Shown here piece after piece: positions 6,837 to 12,582 of a DNA stretch of 34,050 nt. A model generated the notes under the pieces. The model searched no databases and was not told the origin of the DNA. It worked only from the letters and a program-made list of their open reading frames with translations. The position numbers and the translations under genes are program-made. Position 1 is the stretch's first letter, and every line of letters starts with the position of its first letter. Source of the DNA: Alphaproteobacteria bacterium (GTDB taxonomy: Bacteria; Pseudomonadota; Alphaproteobacteria; RF32; CAG-239); contig JAFUQJ010000119.1 of the NCBI GenBank assembly GCA_017480995.1, positions 1 through 34,050 on the forward strand, written 5' to 3'.

Positions 6837-7277
6837 TTATCGCCGATACAATGAAAGAGCGGCCAATATATTTGCCGCCGCCCAGCCGTGACGCCGACCA
6901 TAAAACTTGTCAACGGCCGACAAAGATTTGCCAAAATACAGAATATCCATAACGGCGCCGCGGTTCAGCCCCAACGAATCGCATAAACGGCTCCACCTCA
7001 GATAATCACATTTACAACGAAACAAAAATTCCAGCGTCTCATCGTCAAAATCAGCGTACGGCTCACGATAGCTGCCGCGCACCTCCTTCCATGACACGGC
7101 CCGCAGATGCCCGCCCCAGCAGATATAGGAATACCCTTTGGTCAGGCAATAAGCCGCCTTGCGAAAGCCCAGGTTTTCTATCTGCTCCCACAGGCGCCGA
7201 TCCTGCAGACGGCGGCTGACGACACGCCCGTTTTTCGGAGACTTGGGCAAACGACAATTATCCGACAAATGTTTCAA
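6837..7277 (-). CDS. Unknown early phage protein, 146 aa, TTG start
   Basis: First leftward gene of the immunity region, divergent from the repressor. The start is TTG at 7277-7275, decided by a perfect AAGGAGG six bases upstream; there is no nearby ATG. The protein is basic and Trp/Tyr-rich (LRWSRLCDSLGLNRGAVMD, YSYICWGGHLRAVSWKEV). The LCDSLGLNRGAVMDILYFG segment (about 97-115) could be a small helix-turn-helix. Its promoter is covered by repressor operators, so it should be shut off in the lysogen; a Cro-like, antirepressor or regulatory role is therefore possible. No family was recognised. Confidence 0.65.
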   Translation of the reverse strand: MKHLSDNCRLPKSPKNGRVVSRRLQDRRLWEQIENLGFRKAAYCLTKGYSYICWGGHLRAVSWKEVRGSYREPYADFDDETLEFLFRCKCDYLRWSRLCDSLGLNRGAVMDILYFGKSLSAVDKFYGRRHGWAAANILAALSLYRR

Positions 7278-7306
7278 TGTTATCCTCCTTATTTCAGCAC
7301 AAAAAG

Positions 7307-7336
7307 TTTATACGATATTCGTACAGCAAAAGTCAA
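7307..7336 (-). promoter_or_regulatory. Repressor-controlled leftward promoter
   Basis: Minus strand TTGACT (7336-7331), 18-base spacer, TATAAA (7312-7307). Operator O1 overlaps the -10 box and spacer; O2 lies nine bases upstream of the -35 box. It drives the 146-aa gene. Confidence 0.7.
7310..7324. promoter_or_regulatory. Repressor operator O1
   Basis: ATACGATATTCGTAC: inverted ATACG half-sites with a 5-base centre, covering the leftward -10 region. It is the best-placed site for repression of the 146-aa gene. Confidence 0.7.
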
Positions 7337-7345
7337 GCAAATACT

Positions 7346-7360
7346 ATACTAAAGTCGTAT
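7346..7360. promoter_or_regulatory. Repressor operator O2
   Basis: ATACTAAAGTCGTAT: same 15-bp pattern with one half-site mismatch. It lies exactly 36 bases from O1, the same distance as between O4 and O5. Confidence 0.6.
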
Positions 7361-7383
7361 ATTTACAATAGCCGAAAATTGTA

Positions 7384-7398
7384 GTACATTTTTCGTAT
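7384..7398. promoter_or_regulatory. Repressor operator O3, near the repressor's own promoter
   Basis: GTACATTTTTCGTAT: one good and one imperfect half-site. It lies 13 bases before the repressor ribosome binding site, so it probably mediates autoregulation. The repressor's own -35/-10 boxes are not clear (a TATACA at 7396-7401 overlaps this site). Confidence 0.5.
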
Positions 7399-7422
7399 AC
7401 AATAAAAATCGGGAGAACATCC

Positions 7423-8151
7423 ATGACCAATCGTTGGAACTGGCTCAAAGAAAGACTTAACAAAATCAACAGCAACCCGGCCAGATTCGCCAAGGACATC
7501 GGTTGGCAGGCCAGCCGCGTTTACGAATTGTTCTCCGGCAAAACCAAAGCCATCCCGCTGGATAAAATCGCCAAAGCGTCCGCTCTGCTCGGCGTCAGCC
7601 TCGACAGCATGATCAACTTCAATTCCGGAATAACCAATCAGGTTCGTCCCGTCCCCGCCGACGAGCTAAACAATCCCGGCCTGTATTGCGGCGAAACAAT
7701 CCCCGAAATAGACATCTACGACGAAGAAGAAGACGATGTCCAGCCCAACGTCCTGAAAGAGCCGGTTTACAATTACAACGGCAATAATCTGGCCAACAAA
7801 AATATCCGCTGCAACTGGAAAATTCCGGTCGAATTCTTAAACGAACTCAAAGTCCAAAATTCAAACGTTTATATTATCGAAGCCGTCGGCGACAGCATGG
7901 AACCCACAATCTGTTCCGGCGACAAACTGATTATCGATACTTCCGCCAAAGGCAAAAAGCCCTCGCCGGCAGGAATTTTTGCAATCTGGGACGGTATCGG
8001 CATCAGCGTCAAACGCATCGAATTGATTCCCAACACCGAACCGCAGCAGCTCAAAATATCTTCAGACAATTCCAAGCTCAGCCCTTATGTACGAAAAGCC
8101 TCCGACTGCTGTATCATCGGCAGAATTGCGGGGGTTATTAAAAGGTTATAA
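7423..8151 (+). CDS. CI-like phage repressor, HTH plus S24 peptidase fold, 242 aa
   Basis: Residues about 8-65 form a lambda-repressor-like HTH (RFAKDIGWQASRVYELFSGKTK). The C-terminal domain matches LexA/CI S24 peptidases of the alphaproteobacterial phage type: catalytic Ser158 in VGDSMEPTI, Lys197 in GISVKRIEL, then ISSDN and IIGRIAGVIKRL. Related proteins usually carry an Ala-Gly cleavage site just after the IPE-D segment; here that region is IPEIDIYDEEEDD, with no Ala-Gly. A Cys-Gly at 89-90 lies 69 residues before the Ser, farther than usual. It may be non-cleavable. It is flanked by five operators and divergent from the 146-aa gene. Confidence 0.88.
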   Translation: MTNRWNWLKERLNKINSNPARFAKDIGWQASRVYELFSGKTKAIPLDKIAKASALLGVSLDSMINFNSGITNQVRPVPADELNNPGLYCGETIPEIDIYDEEEDDVQPNVLKEPVYNYNGNNLANKNIRCNWKIPVEFLNELKVQNSNVYIIEAVGDSMEPTICSGDKLIIDTSAKGKKPSPAGIFAIWDGIGISVKRIELIPNTEPQQLKISSDNSKLSPYVRKASDCCIIGRIAGVIKRL

Positions 8152-8157
8152 ACAAGT

Positions 8158-8172
8158 ATACGAAAAACGTAC
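8158..8172. promoter_or_regulatory. Repressor operator O4
   Basis: ATACGAAAAACGTAC, nine bases upstream of the rightward -35 box. It matches the O1/O5 consensus half-sites. Confidence 0.65.
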
Positions 8173-8181
8173 TTAGATATC

Positions 8182-8211
8182 TTGACTTTAAATATACGAA
8201 TAACGTATTCT
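8182..8211 (+). promoter_or_regulatory. Repressor-controlled rightward promoter
   Basis: TTGACT (8182-8187), 18-base spacer, TATTCT (8206-8211). It has the same -35 box, spacer length and operator layout as the leftward promoter at 7307-7336. It drives the 88-aa and 45-aa genes. Confidence 0.7.
8194..8208. promoter_or_regulatory. Repressor operator O5
   Basis: ATACGAATAACGTAT, perfect ATACG/CGTAT half-sites, overlapping the rightward -10 box. Confidence 0.7.
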
Positions 8212-8245
8212 TTCCAATATCGGCAACCGACATCGGAAATTTATT

Positions 8246-8512
8246 ATGGCACTCAGTTCCAAAATTTTAAAAGAAAAAGCGCGCTGCCTCTTGAGCAGTT
8301 TTGAATTGTACCATTTTCAAAACCGTCTCGAATACGGCCGCGGCTTAAATCTTCTTTTTGAATTTTGCGATTATGTCAACGAAATGCCGGACTGGAAACT
8401 GCTGGCAGAATTAGACAGCGACGACAAAAGCGACGCGGCCAATTTCCGCCGGATGATAAACTCCGAAATCGACTATTGGCTCAATGATCTGCTCAAAACC
8501 ATCTGCTTTTGA
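8246..8512 (+). CDS. Unknown early phage protein, 88 aa
   Basis: First gene of the rightward repressor-controlled unit. The ATG lies about 35 bases after the -10 box, with only a weak GGAA ribosome binding site. The protein is mostly helical and acidic in the middle (LLAELDSDDKSDAANF) with aromatic residues (FELYHFQNRLEYGRG). The position equivalent to lambda cro/cII suggests an early regulatory or replication-related role, but no motif shows this. No family was recognised. Confidence 0.6.
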   Translation: MALSSKILKEKARCLLSSFELYHFQNRLEYGRGLNLLFEFCDYVNEMPDWKLLAELDSDDKSDAANFRRMINSEIDYWLNDLLKTICF

Positions 8513-8523
8513 AAGGAGTGCTT

Positions 8524-8661
8524 ATGACGTCCTTCGTTCAACCGCCCCAATATCAGGATATTGAAGACGAAAATCTGGAAAAGCTCTTACAGACGGACGC
8601 GCCGCAGGCAGACGTCCGCTCCGTTTTATTTGCAATAGAAGTAAATGCTGCGGTTGATTAA
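8524..8661 (+). CDS. Small phage ORF, 45 aa, possibly truncated at the prophage edge
   Basis: Starts 11 bases after the 88-aa gene with a clear AAAGGAG site, so it is probably translated. It encodes MTSFVQPPQYQDIEDENLEK and 25 further residues, then stops inside the 3' end of the convergent lipoprotein gene, overlapping it by 36 bases. The overlap, the short length and the switch to host-like genes suggest that the reading frame was cut and now ends in flanking DNA. It could also be an intact small protein. Family unknown. Confidence 0.45.
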   Translation: MTSFVQPPQYQDIEDENLEKLLQTDAPQADVRSVLFAIEVNAAVD

Positions 8662-9006
8662 CTTCAGCTTGGCGCCGCTTGACCAGGTGTTGGCATGGCC
8701 GGTGCTGTCGGTTATGCTCTCGCGGTAATCGTCCATATTATAGCTTTTGCGATTGCTCTGCCGGGAGAAATCCGTGCTTTTGTACCCATGATTAACGGTG
8801 CCGGCCTCTTCCTTCTCGGTATCCAAAACCTCAAACTCGCCGCCGCAGCGCTTGTTGGCCAGAGCATAACAATCGCCGATGTCTCTTGCCGTGCCGTTGC
8901 AGACCGCGCGATATACCTGATGATTGTCTTTGAAATAAACCGGCTCATCATGCAGACCGATACAACCGGATACCAGCAACAAGGACGCAAGAACAATTTT
9001 TTTCAT
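8626..9006 (-). CDS. Uncharacterised lipoprotein, 126 aa
   Basis: The first 15 residues are a lipoprotein signal peptide ending in lipobox VSGC, with Cys15 the lipidated residue. The mature protein has Cys at 37, 46, 54 and 125. The pattern VCNGTARDIGDCYALANKRCGGEFEV recalls small bacterial lipoproteins with a C-x8-C-x7-C motif followed by a variable region and a final aromatic-Cys tail (YFYCK). It probably sits in the outer or inner membrane facing the periplasm. Ribosome binding site AGGAG. Its 3' end overlaps the 45-aa phage ORF, so this may be the first host gene beyond the prophage. Function unknown. Confidence 0.75.
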   Translation of the reverse strand: MKKIVLASLLLVSGCIGLHDEPVYFKDNHQVYRAVCNGTARDIGDCYALANKRCGGEFEVLDTEKEEAGTVNHGYKSTDFSRQSNRKSYNMDDYRESITDSTGHANTWSSGAKLKLINRSIYFYCK

Positions 9007-9100
9007 AAATAAATCTCCTGATTGTGTTTATAATACCCGATACTACACAAGCTGTTATATAAGTCAATTCTTTTTGCAAATTTCAGAACATTCATAGAAC

Positions 9101-9136
9101 AAAAAAAGACCTTTTCTTATGAAAAGGCCTTTCTCG
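9101..9136 (-). terminator. Rho-independent terminator after the coaD-HD gene
   Basis: On the minus strand AAAGGCCTTTTC / GAAAAGGTCTTT forms a long stem with a 4-base loop and a seven-T tail. It ends the leftward transcript of the gene at 9147-10349. Confidence 0.85.
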
Positions 9137-9146
9137 GGAATAATTT

Positions 9147-10349
9147 TTAATATCCGAAAAGTTCACGCTTGAGGTTGCTTTTGGCCGCCGCCTCAAACTT
9201 CTTAAACAGGGGGTGCCGGAAGATGTCGGACTTAAGCAGGCGGGTCAGAAAATCGCGACGCCCGCTGACATACGCTTCCCGGCTGCATGAGGAGGAATAC
9301 TCCCGCGCAATCAAACCGGCATAGGTGTCATAATTTTCGTCATCCGCCAGAATCAGCAAATCGACGTCATGCAGCAGCTTTGCATCTTCCGAGCAATCCG
9401 AACACTGCTGCGAATCGTGCCGGGTGTTCATAATCAGCCGGGCGGCGTCTTCGAAAAGTTTGTCCGTCTCAGGCTGATGATCCGGCTGCAAAGCCCTCAG
9501 AACCGCAGCGCTCTTTTCCTCGCTTGCCGCAACACCGTTAACAATGTCATGAAAAAACAAGGCGAGCTTCAGCGCGTCAAAATCCGCAAACTCAGCTTTT
9601 CCGGTATTACGCAGAAAATTGAGGTAATTCAGGCAGTAGCCGATATGCGACAAATTGTGATAATAACGGTTCCCGGCGCAATAACTTCTGACGACATGCT
9701 CATCATAAACCTTTTCTCCGCACGATTCCGAAACGGCATTCATAAAATGCCCCGACGGAAACTCGCCGCGCAAATACTTCCGGCACATTGCATTATGCAC
9801 CGACGGCGTGACAAACCGATACGCCGCAATGTATTCGCCGCAGGCAAACAACGACTTGACGGTTGACGAAGAAACGTAGGTCAGACTTTCTTTCGGAACG
9901 GGAATTGTCACCATGTTCAGATAACAATGCCTGGCCGCCAGCAAATCGCGGTTCAGAATCGACAGCTGCATTTCCGAATCGTGGTCTCCGATAATGCGTT
10001 CGCCGCGAATCAGCGTATCAGCTCCCGCCTTGATTGCCGCATCAATGGTCAGCCCCTCAAAAGCAACAATCTCGATACAGGACGGATCTTCCCGCAGCCG
10101 CGCGCAAGCCCGCGCCTCCGAGCAGGACAAATAAACCGGGCGGCAATATCGAAAACTGTCCTGCCAGTCTTCAAAAGTCTGCCGAATCATGGACTGGCGC
10201 TCAGACAAATCAAATACCGGGCGTTTTGAGGGATTGTTGCCGATGCCGACGATAACCTTGTCAAACAGGCACAACGCCTCGCAGACAATACTCAGGTGTC
10301 CGCGGGTAAACGGATCAAAAGATCCCGCATAAAAACCGATTTTATTCAT
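9147..10349 (-). CDS. coaD: Phosphopantetheine adenylyltransferase fused to an HD phosphohydrolase, 400 aa
   Basis: Residues 1 to about 175 match CoaD, which transfers AMP from ATP to 4'-phosphopantetheine in CoA synthesis: GSFDPFTRGH (Thr15/His18), AFEGLTIDAAIKAGAD, RGERIIGDHDSE and SSSTVKS. Residues about 205-400 match the COG4339-type metal-dependent HD phosphohydrolases: YYHNLSHI (near 230-236), FFHDIVN with His267-Asp268, SEEKSA, LLHDVDLLILA and the REYSSSC...YVSGRRDFL tail. CoaD alone is about 160 aa, so this is a clear fusion. The start used is the ATG at 10349-10347 (MNKIGFYAG); upstream in-frame codons lack coding character. The HD substrate is unknown. Confidence 0.88.
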   Translation of the reverse strand: MNKIGFYAGSFDPFTRGHLSIVCEALCLFDKVIVGIGNNPSKRPVFDLSERQSMIRQTFEDWQDSFRYCRPVYLSCSEARACARLREDPSCIEIVAFEGLTIDAAIKAGADTLIRGERIIGDHDSEMQLSILNRDLLAARHCYLNMVTIPVPKESLTYVSSSTVKSLFACGEYIAAYRFVTPSVHNAMCRKYLRGEFPSGHFMNAVSESCGEKVYDEHVVRSYCAGNRYYHNLSHIGYCLNYLNFLRNTGKAEFADFDALKLALFFHDIVNGVAASEEKSAAVLRALQPDHQPETDKLFEDAARLIMNTRHDSQQCSDCSEDAKLLHDVDLLILADDENYDTYAGLIAREYSSSCSREAYVSGRRDFLTRLLKSDIFRHPLFKKFEAAAKSNLKRELFGY

Positions 10350-10525
10350 ATCGCTAATTTTTAGGGATGAAACAAACGCATCATTATGAGGGAAGCTGAA
10401 AATCCGCCGGCCCGCCATAATAATAGCTTAAATATACAATTTGTCTTTTCATATTATCCCGATACTCTGAAAAAGCAAGTTTATTCAATTCAATTTATTG
10501 AAAAAACGAAACTTTTCAATAAAAT

Positions 10526-10540
10526 TGATAATAATTATTA
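10526..10540. promoter_or_regulatory. Fur-like box upstream of dps
   Basis: TGATAATAATTATTA matches the 7-1-7 Fur pattern TGATAAT-N-ATTATCA with one mismatch and lies 7 bases before the -35 box. The surrounding DNA is very AT-rich, so chance is possible. Iron-responsive control of dps would make biological sense. Confidence 0.45.
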
Positions 10541-10547
10541 TTTTTAC

Positions 10548-10575
10548 TTTACAAATTTATTTATTAAGGTATGCT
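10548..10575 (+). promoter_or_regulatory. Promoter of dps
   Basis: TTTACA (10548-10553), 16-base spacer, TATGCT (10570-10575), about 40 bases before the dps start codon. Confidence 0.55.
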
Positions 10576-10616
10576 CAAAGAAGAAATAAACAACCACACT
10601 CACCGAGGAGAAAAAA

Positions 10617-11045
10617 ATGAATAAACTTAACGTATACCTTTCCAATCTCGCCGTCTGGACTGCCAAACTGCACAACATTCACTGGAACGTTACCGGCGGC
10701 GCTTTCGTACAGGTTCATGAATTTACCGAAAAACTTTACGACGAAACTTTTGAGCAGTACGACGCCGTTGCCGAGGTTCAGAAAATGCGCAAAGAGATGC
10801 CGCTGGTCAAATTGTCCGACTTTTTGGCCCACGCAACGCTCAAAGAAGTTGACGCCAAAGACTTCAGCATCGACGAAGCGCTCTCTCTGGTTGAGAGCGA
10901 CATGAAAGAAATGGCCGCGCTGGCAAAAGAAATTCGCGACGAAGCCGACGAAAAAGGCGATTTTCAGGTTGTCGGAATGTTCGAAGAATATTTGGCCGCC
11001 TATGCCAAAAACCTCTGGTTCCTGCGCGCCATGCTGACAAAATAA
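10617..11045 (+). CDS. dps: Dps-family mini-ferritin, 142 aa
   Basis: Dps forms 12-subunit shells that oxidise and store iron and protect DNA in stress. The N-terminal signature LHNIHWNVTG with VHEFTEKLYD is present. Aligned to E. coli Dps, ferroxidase ligands are His22, His34, Glu38 (in place of Asp), Asp49 and Glu53. It is shorter than many Dps proteins and lacks a Lys-rich N-terminal tail, so DNA binding is uncertain. Ribosome binding site CGAGGAG lies upstream, with a promoter and a candidate Fur box in front and a strong terminator behind, so it is a single-gene unit. Confidence 0.9.
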   Translation: MNKLNVYLSNLAVWTAKLHNIHWNVTGGAFVQVHEFTEKLYDETFEQYDAVAEVQKMRKEMPLVKLSDFLAHATLKEVDAKDFSIDEALSLVESDMKEMAALAKEIRDEADEKGDFQVVGMFEEYLAAYAKNLWFLRAMLTK

Positions 11046-11066
11046 GCCCAACGCCGCACAAAAGAA

Positions 11067-11096
11067 GCCTCTCGCAGACCAGAGAGGCTTTTTTTT
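11067..11096 (+). terminator. Rho-independent terminator after dps
   Basis: GCCTCTC / GAGAGGC stem with an 8-base loop followed by eight T. Confidence 0.9.
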
Positions 11097-11156
11097 GCAA
11101 TAAAGCAATAAAAAAACTTGCTAAATATATTTTAGTGTTGTAAAAAGCAACACGAA

Positions 11157-11232
<76 letters not shown>

Positions 11233-11234
11233 TT

Positions 11235-11264
11235 AAAAAACCTCCCGAAAGGGAGGCTTTTTTT
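11235..11264. terminator. Bidirectional terminator between tRNA-Thr and murD
   Basis: CCTCCC-GAAA-GGGAGG hairpin flanked by an A run on one side and a T run on the other, so it can stop both the tRNA transcript and the convergent murD operon. Confidence 0.88.
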
Positions 11265-12582
11265 ATTTACTCAGGCTTTTTACAATGCTTATGAAATGCT
11301 CGCCGCGTTCGATAAAGTTTTTATAGTAACCGAAGCTCGGCGCGGTCGGAGAAAACAGCACCAATTTGCCGCCGACTTTTTGCAGTTCCTCATACGCGGC
11401 GCGAACGCCGGATTCCAAATCCTCGGCCTCAATCAGCTTAAAATCGGGACGCCTGACGGCATTCCTGATTGCCGCGGCAATCTGCGGCCCACACTGAAAC
11501 AGCGTTACCGCAACCTTCACTTTGGCGTTATTAGCAATAAAATTGGCATACTGCGTATAGTCCTGATGGTTTTCGATACCGCCCGAGATAATCGCCATCG
11601 GCTCGTCAAAACTCTGCATACCGCCGATTGCCGCTTCCGGCGCGGTCGAAATGCTGTCGTTAACAAACAAAATGCCGTTGACGGTCGCAACTTTTTGCAG
11701 GCGGTGCGGCAAAGGTTCAAACGTTTTCAGCGCCTCCAGGCCTTTGCGCCAGTCGAGCCCGAGTCTGTCCATAACGGTTACGACGCCGGCCAGATTGTCC
11801 ATATTGTGATTGCCGCTGATATTCAGCTCGTTAATATTCAGCAATACTTCGTTTTTATAGTAAAGCTCGCGGCCGCGGGCATGAAATCCGTCCGGCAGGC
11901 CGTAATACGAAATATTCGGCAAATTCCTGCAATATTCTTTCAACTGGGCGTTATTCGCATTGGCAACGCAGATTTCTCCGGGCAGCTGATTGGCGGCAAG
12001 GTGTATTTTGTCACGGCAATAATTATCGTGGCCGCCGTGCCAGTCGGTATGAACCGAGAACAAATTGGTGAACATCACGGCTTGCGGCGAAACGCTCAAA
12101 TCGCTGGCCTGATAGCTCGAAAATTCACCGACGACATAGTCATAATCGGCATCCAGAAGCTCTACCAGCGGCCGGCCGATGTTCCCGCCGAGGGCAACCT
12201 TGCAGCCCAGCGCCTTCATCATGTGGTAGAGCATGCTGACGCTGGTGCTCTTGCCTTTGGAACCGCTGATGCCGATGACTTTGGTCTGCGGATGATTCGC
12301 GCGCATTTCCGACAAAAACAAGTCCGAGCTCGACGTAACTTTTATGCCGCTTTCCTTTGCCCGCGCAAATTCGGGCTTATAAATACTGACGCCGGGCGAA
12401 CGAATGATGACGTCGATTCCGCTCTTCAGCAGTCCGGCAAAAGTTTCGGCGCCTTCGTCGTCGTTATAAGTCCGTATTTTGGAAGAAATCCTGTGTTTTT
12501 CCAAATATTCCTTGACGGCCCTTCCCTCCGAGCCCATGCCCCAAATCAGGATCTTTTTATCGCGCAAGTCATTTATCAGCAT
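11263..12582 (-). CDS. murD: Mur ligase adding glutamate to UDP-MurNAc-L-Ala, MurD/MurD2 type, 439 aa
   Basis: A cytoplasmic ATP-dependent amino-acid ligase of peptidoglycan synthesis. An N-terminal Rossmann domain (IWGMGSEGRAV) is followed by a central ATPase with P-loop GSKGKST (107-113), GNIGRPLVEL and SSYQASDL, and a C-terminal ligase domain with LPHRLQ, FVNDSISTAPEAA and SPTAPSFGYYKNFIERG. Standard MurD usually has GTNGKTT, NDSKATN and SPA-ASFD; the NDSIST, GSKGKST and APSFG variants recall MurD2, the L-Glu-adding ligase described with the epimerase MurL in Xanthomonas. Which isomer is used cannot be decided here. The start ATG overlaps the mscS stop by 14 bases. Confidence 0.82.
   Translation of the reverse strand: MLINDLRDKKILIWGMGSEGRAVKEYLEKHRISSKIRTYNDDEGAETFAGLLKSGIDVIIRSPGVSIYKPEFARAKESGIKVTSSSDLFLSEMRANHPQTKVIGISGSKGKSTSVSMLYHMMKALGCKVALGGNIGRPLVELLDADYDYVVGEFSSYQASDLSVSPQAVMFTNLFSVHTDWHGGHDNYCRDKIHLAANQLPGEICVANANNAQLKEYCRNLPNISYYGLPDGFHARGRELYYKNEVLLNINELNISGNHNMDNLAGVVTVMDRLGLDWRKGLEALKTFEPLPHRLQKVATVNGILFVNDSISTAPEAAIGGMQSFDEPMAIISGGIENHQDYTQYANFIANNAKVKVAVTLFQCGPQIAAAIRNAVRRPDFKLIEAEDLESGVRAAYEELQKVGGKLVLFSPTAPSFGYYKNFIERGEHFISIVKSLSK

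Noticed and set aside
6704..6934. 76-aa minus-strand frame overlapping the end of the 146-aa gene
   Set aside because: No ribosome binding site or good start codon, and it runs through the DnaA-like box and the promoter's -35 box; probably non-coding.
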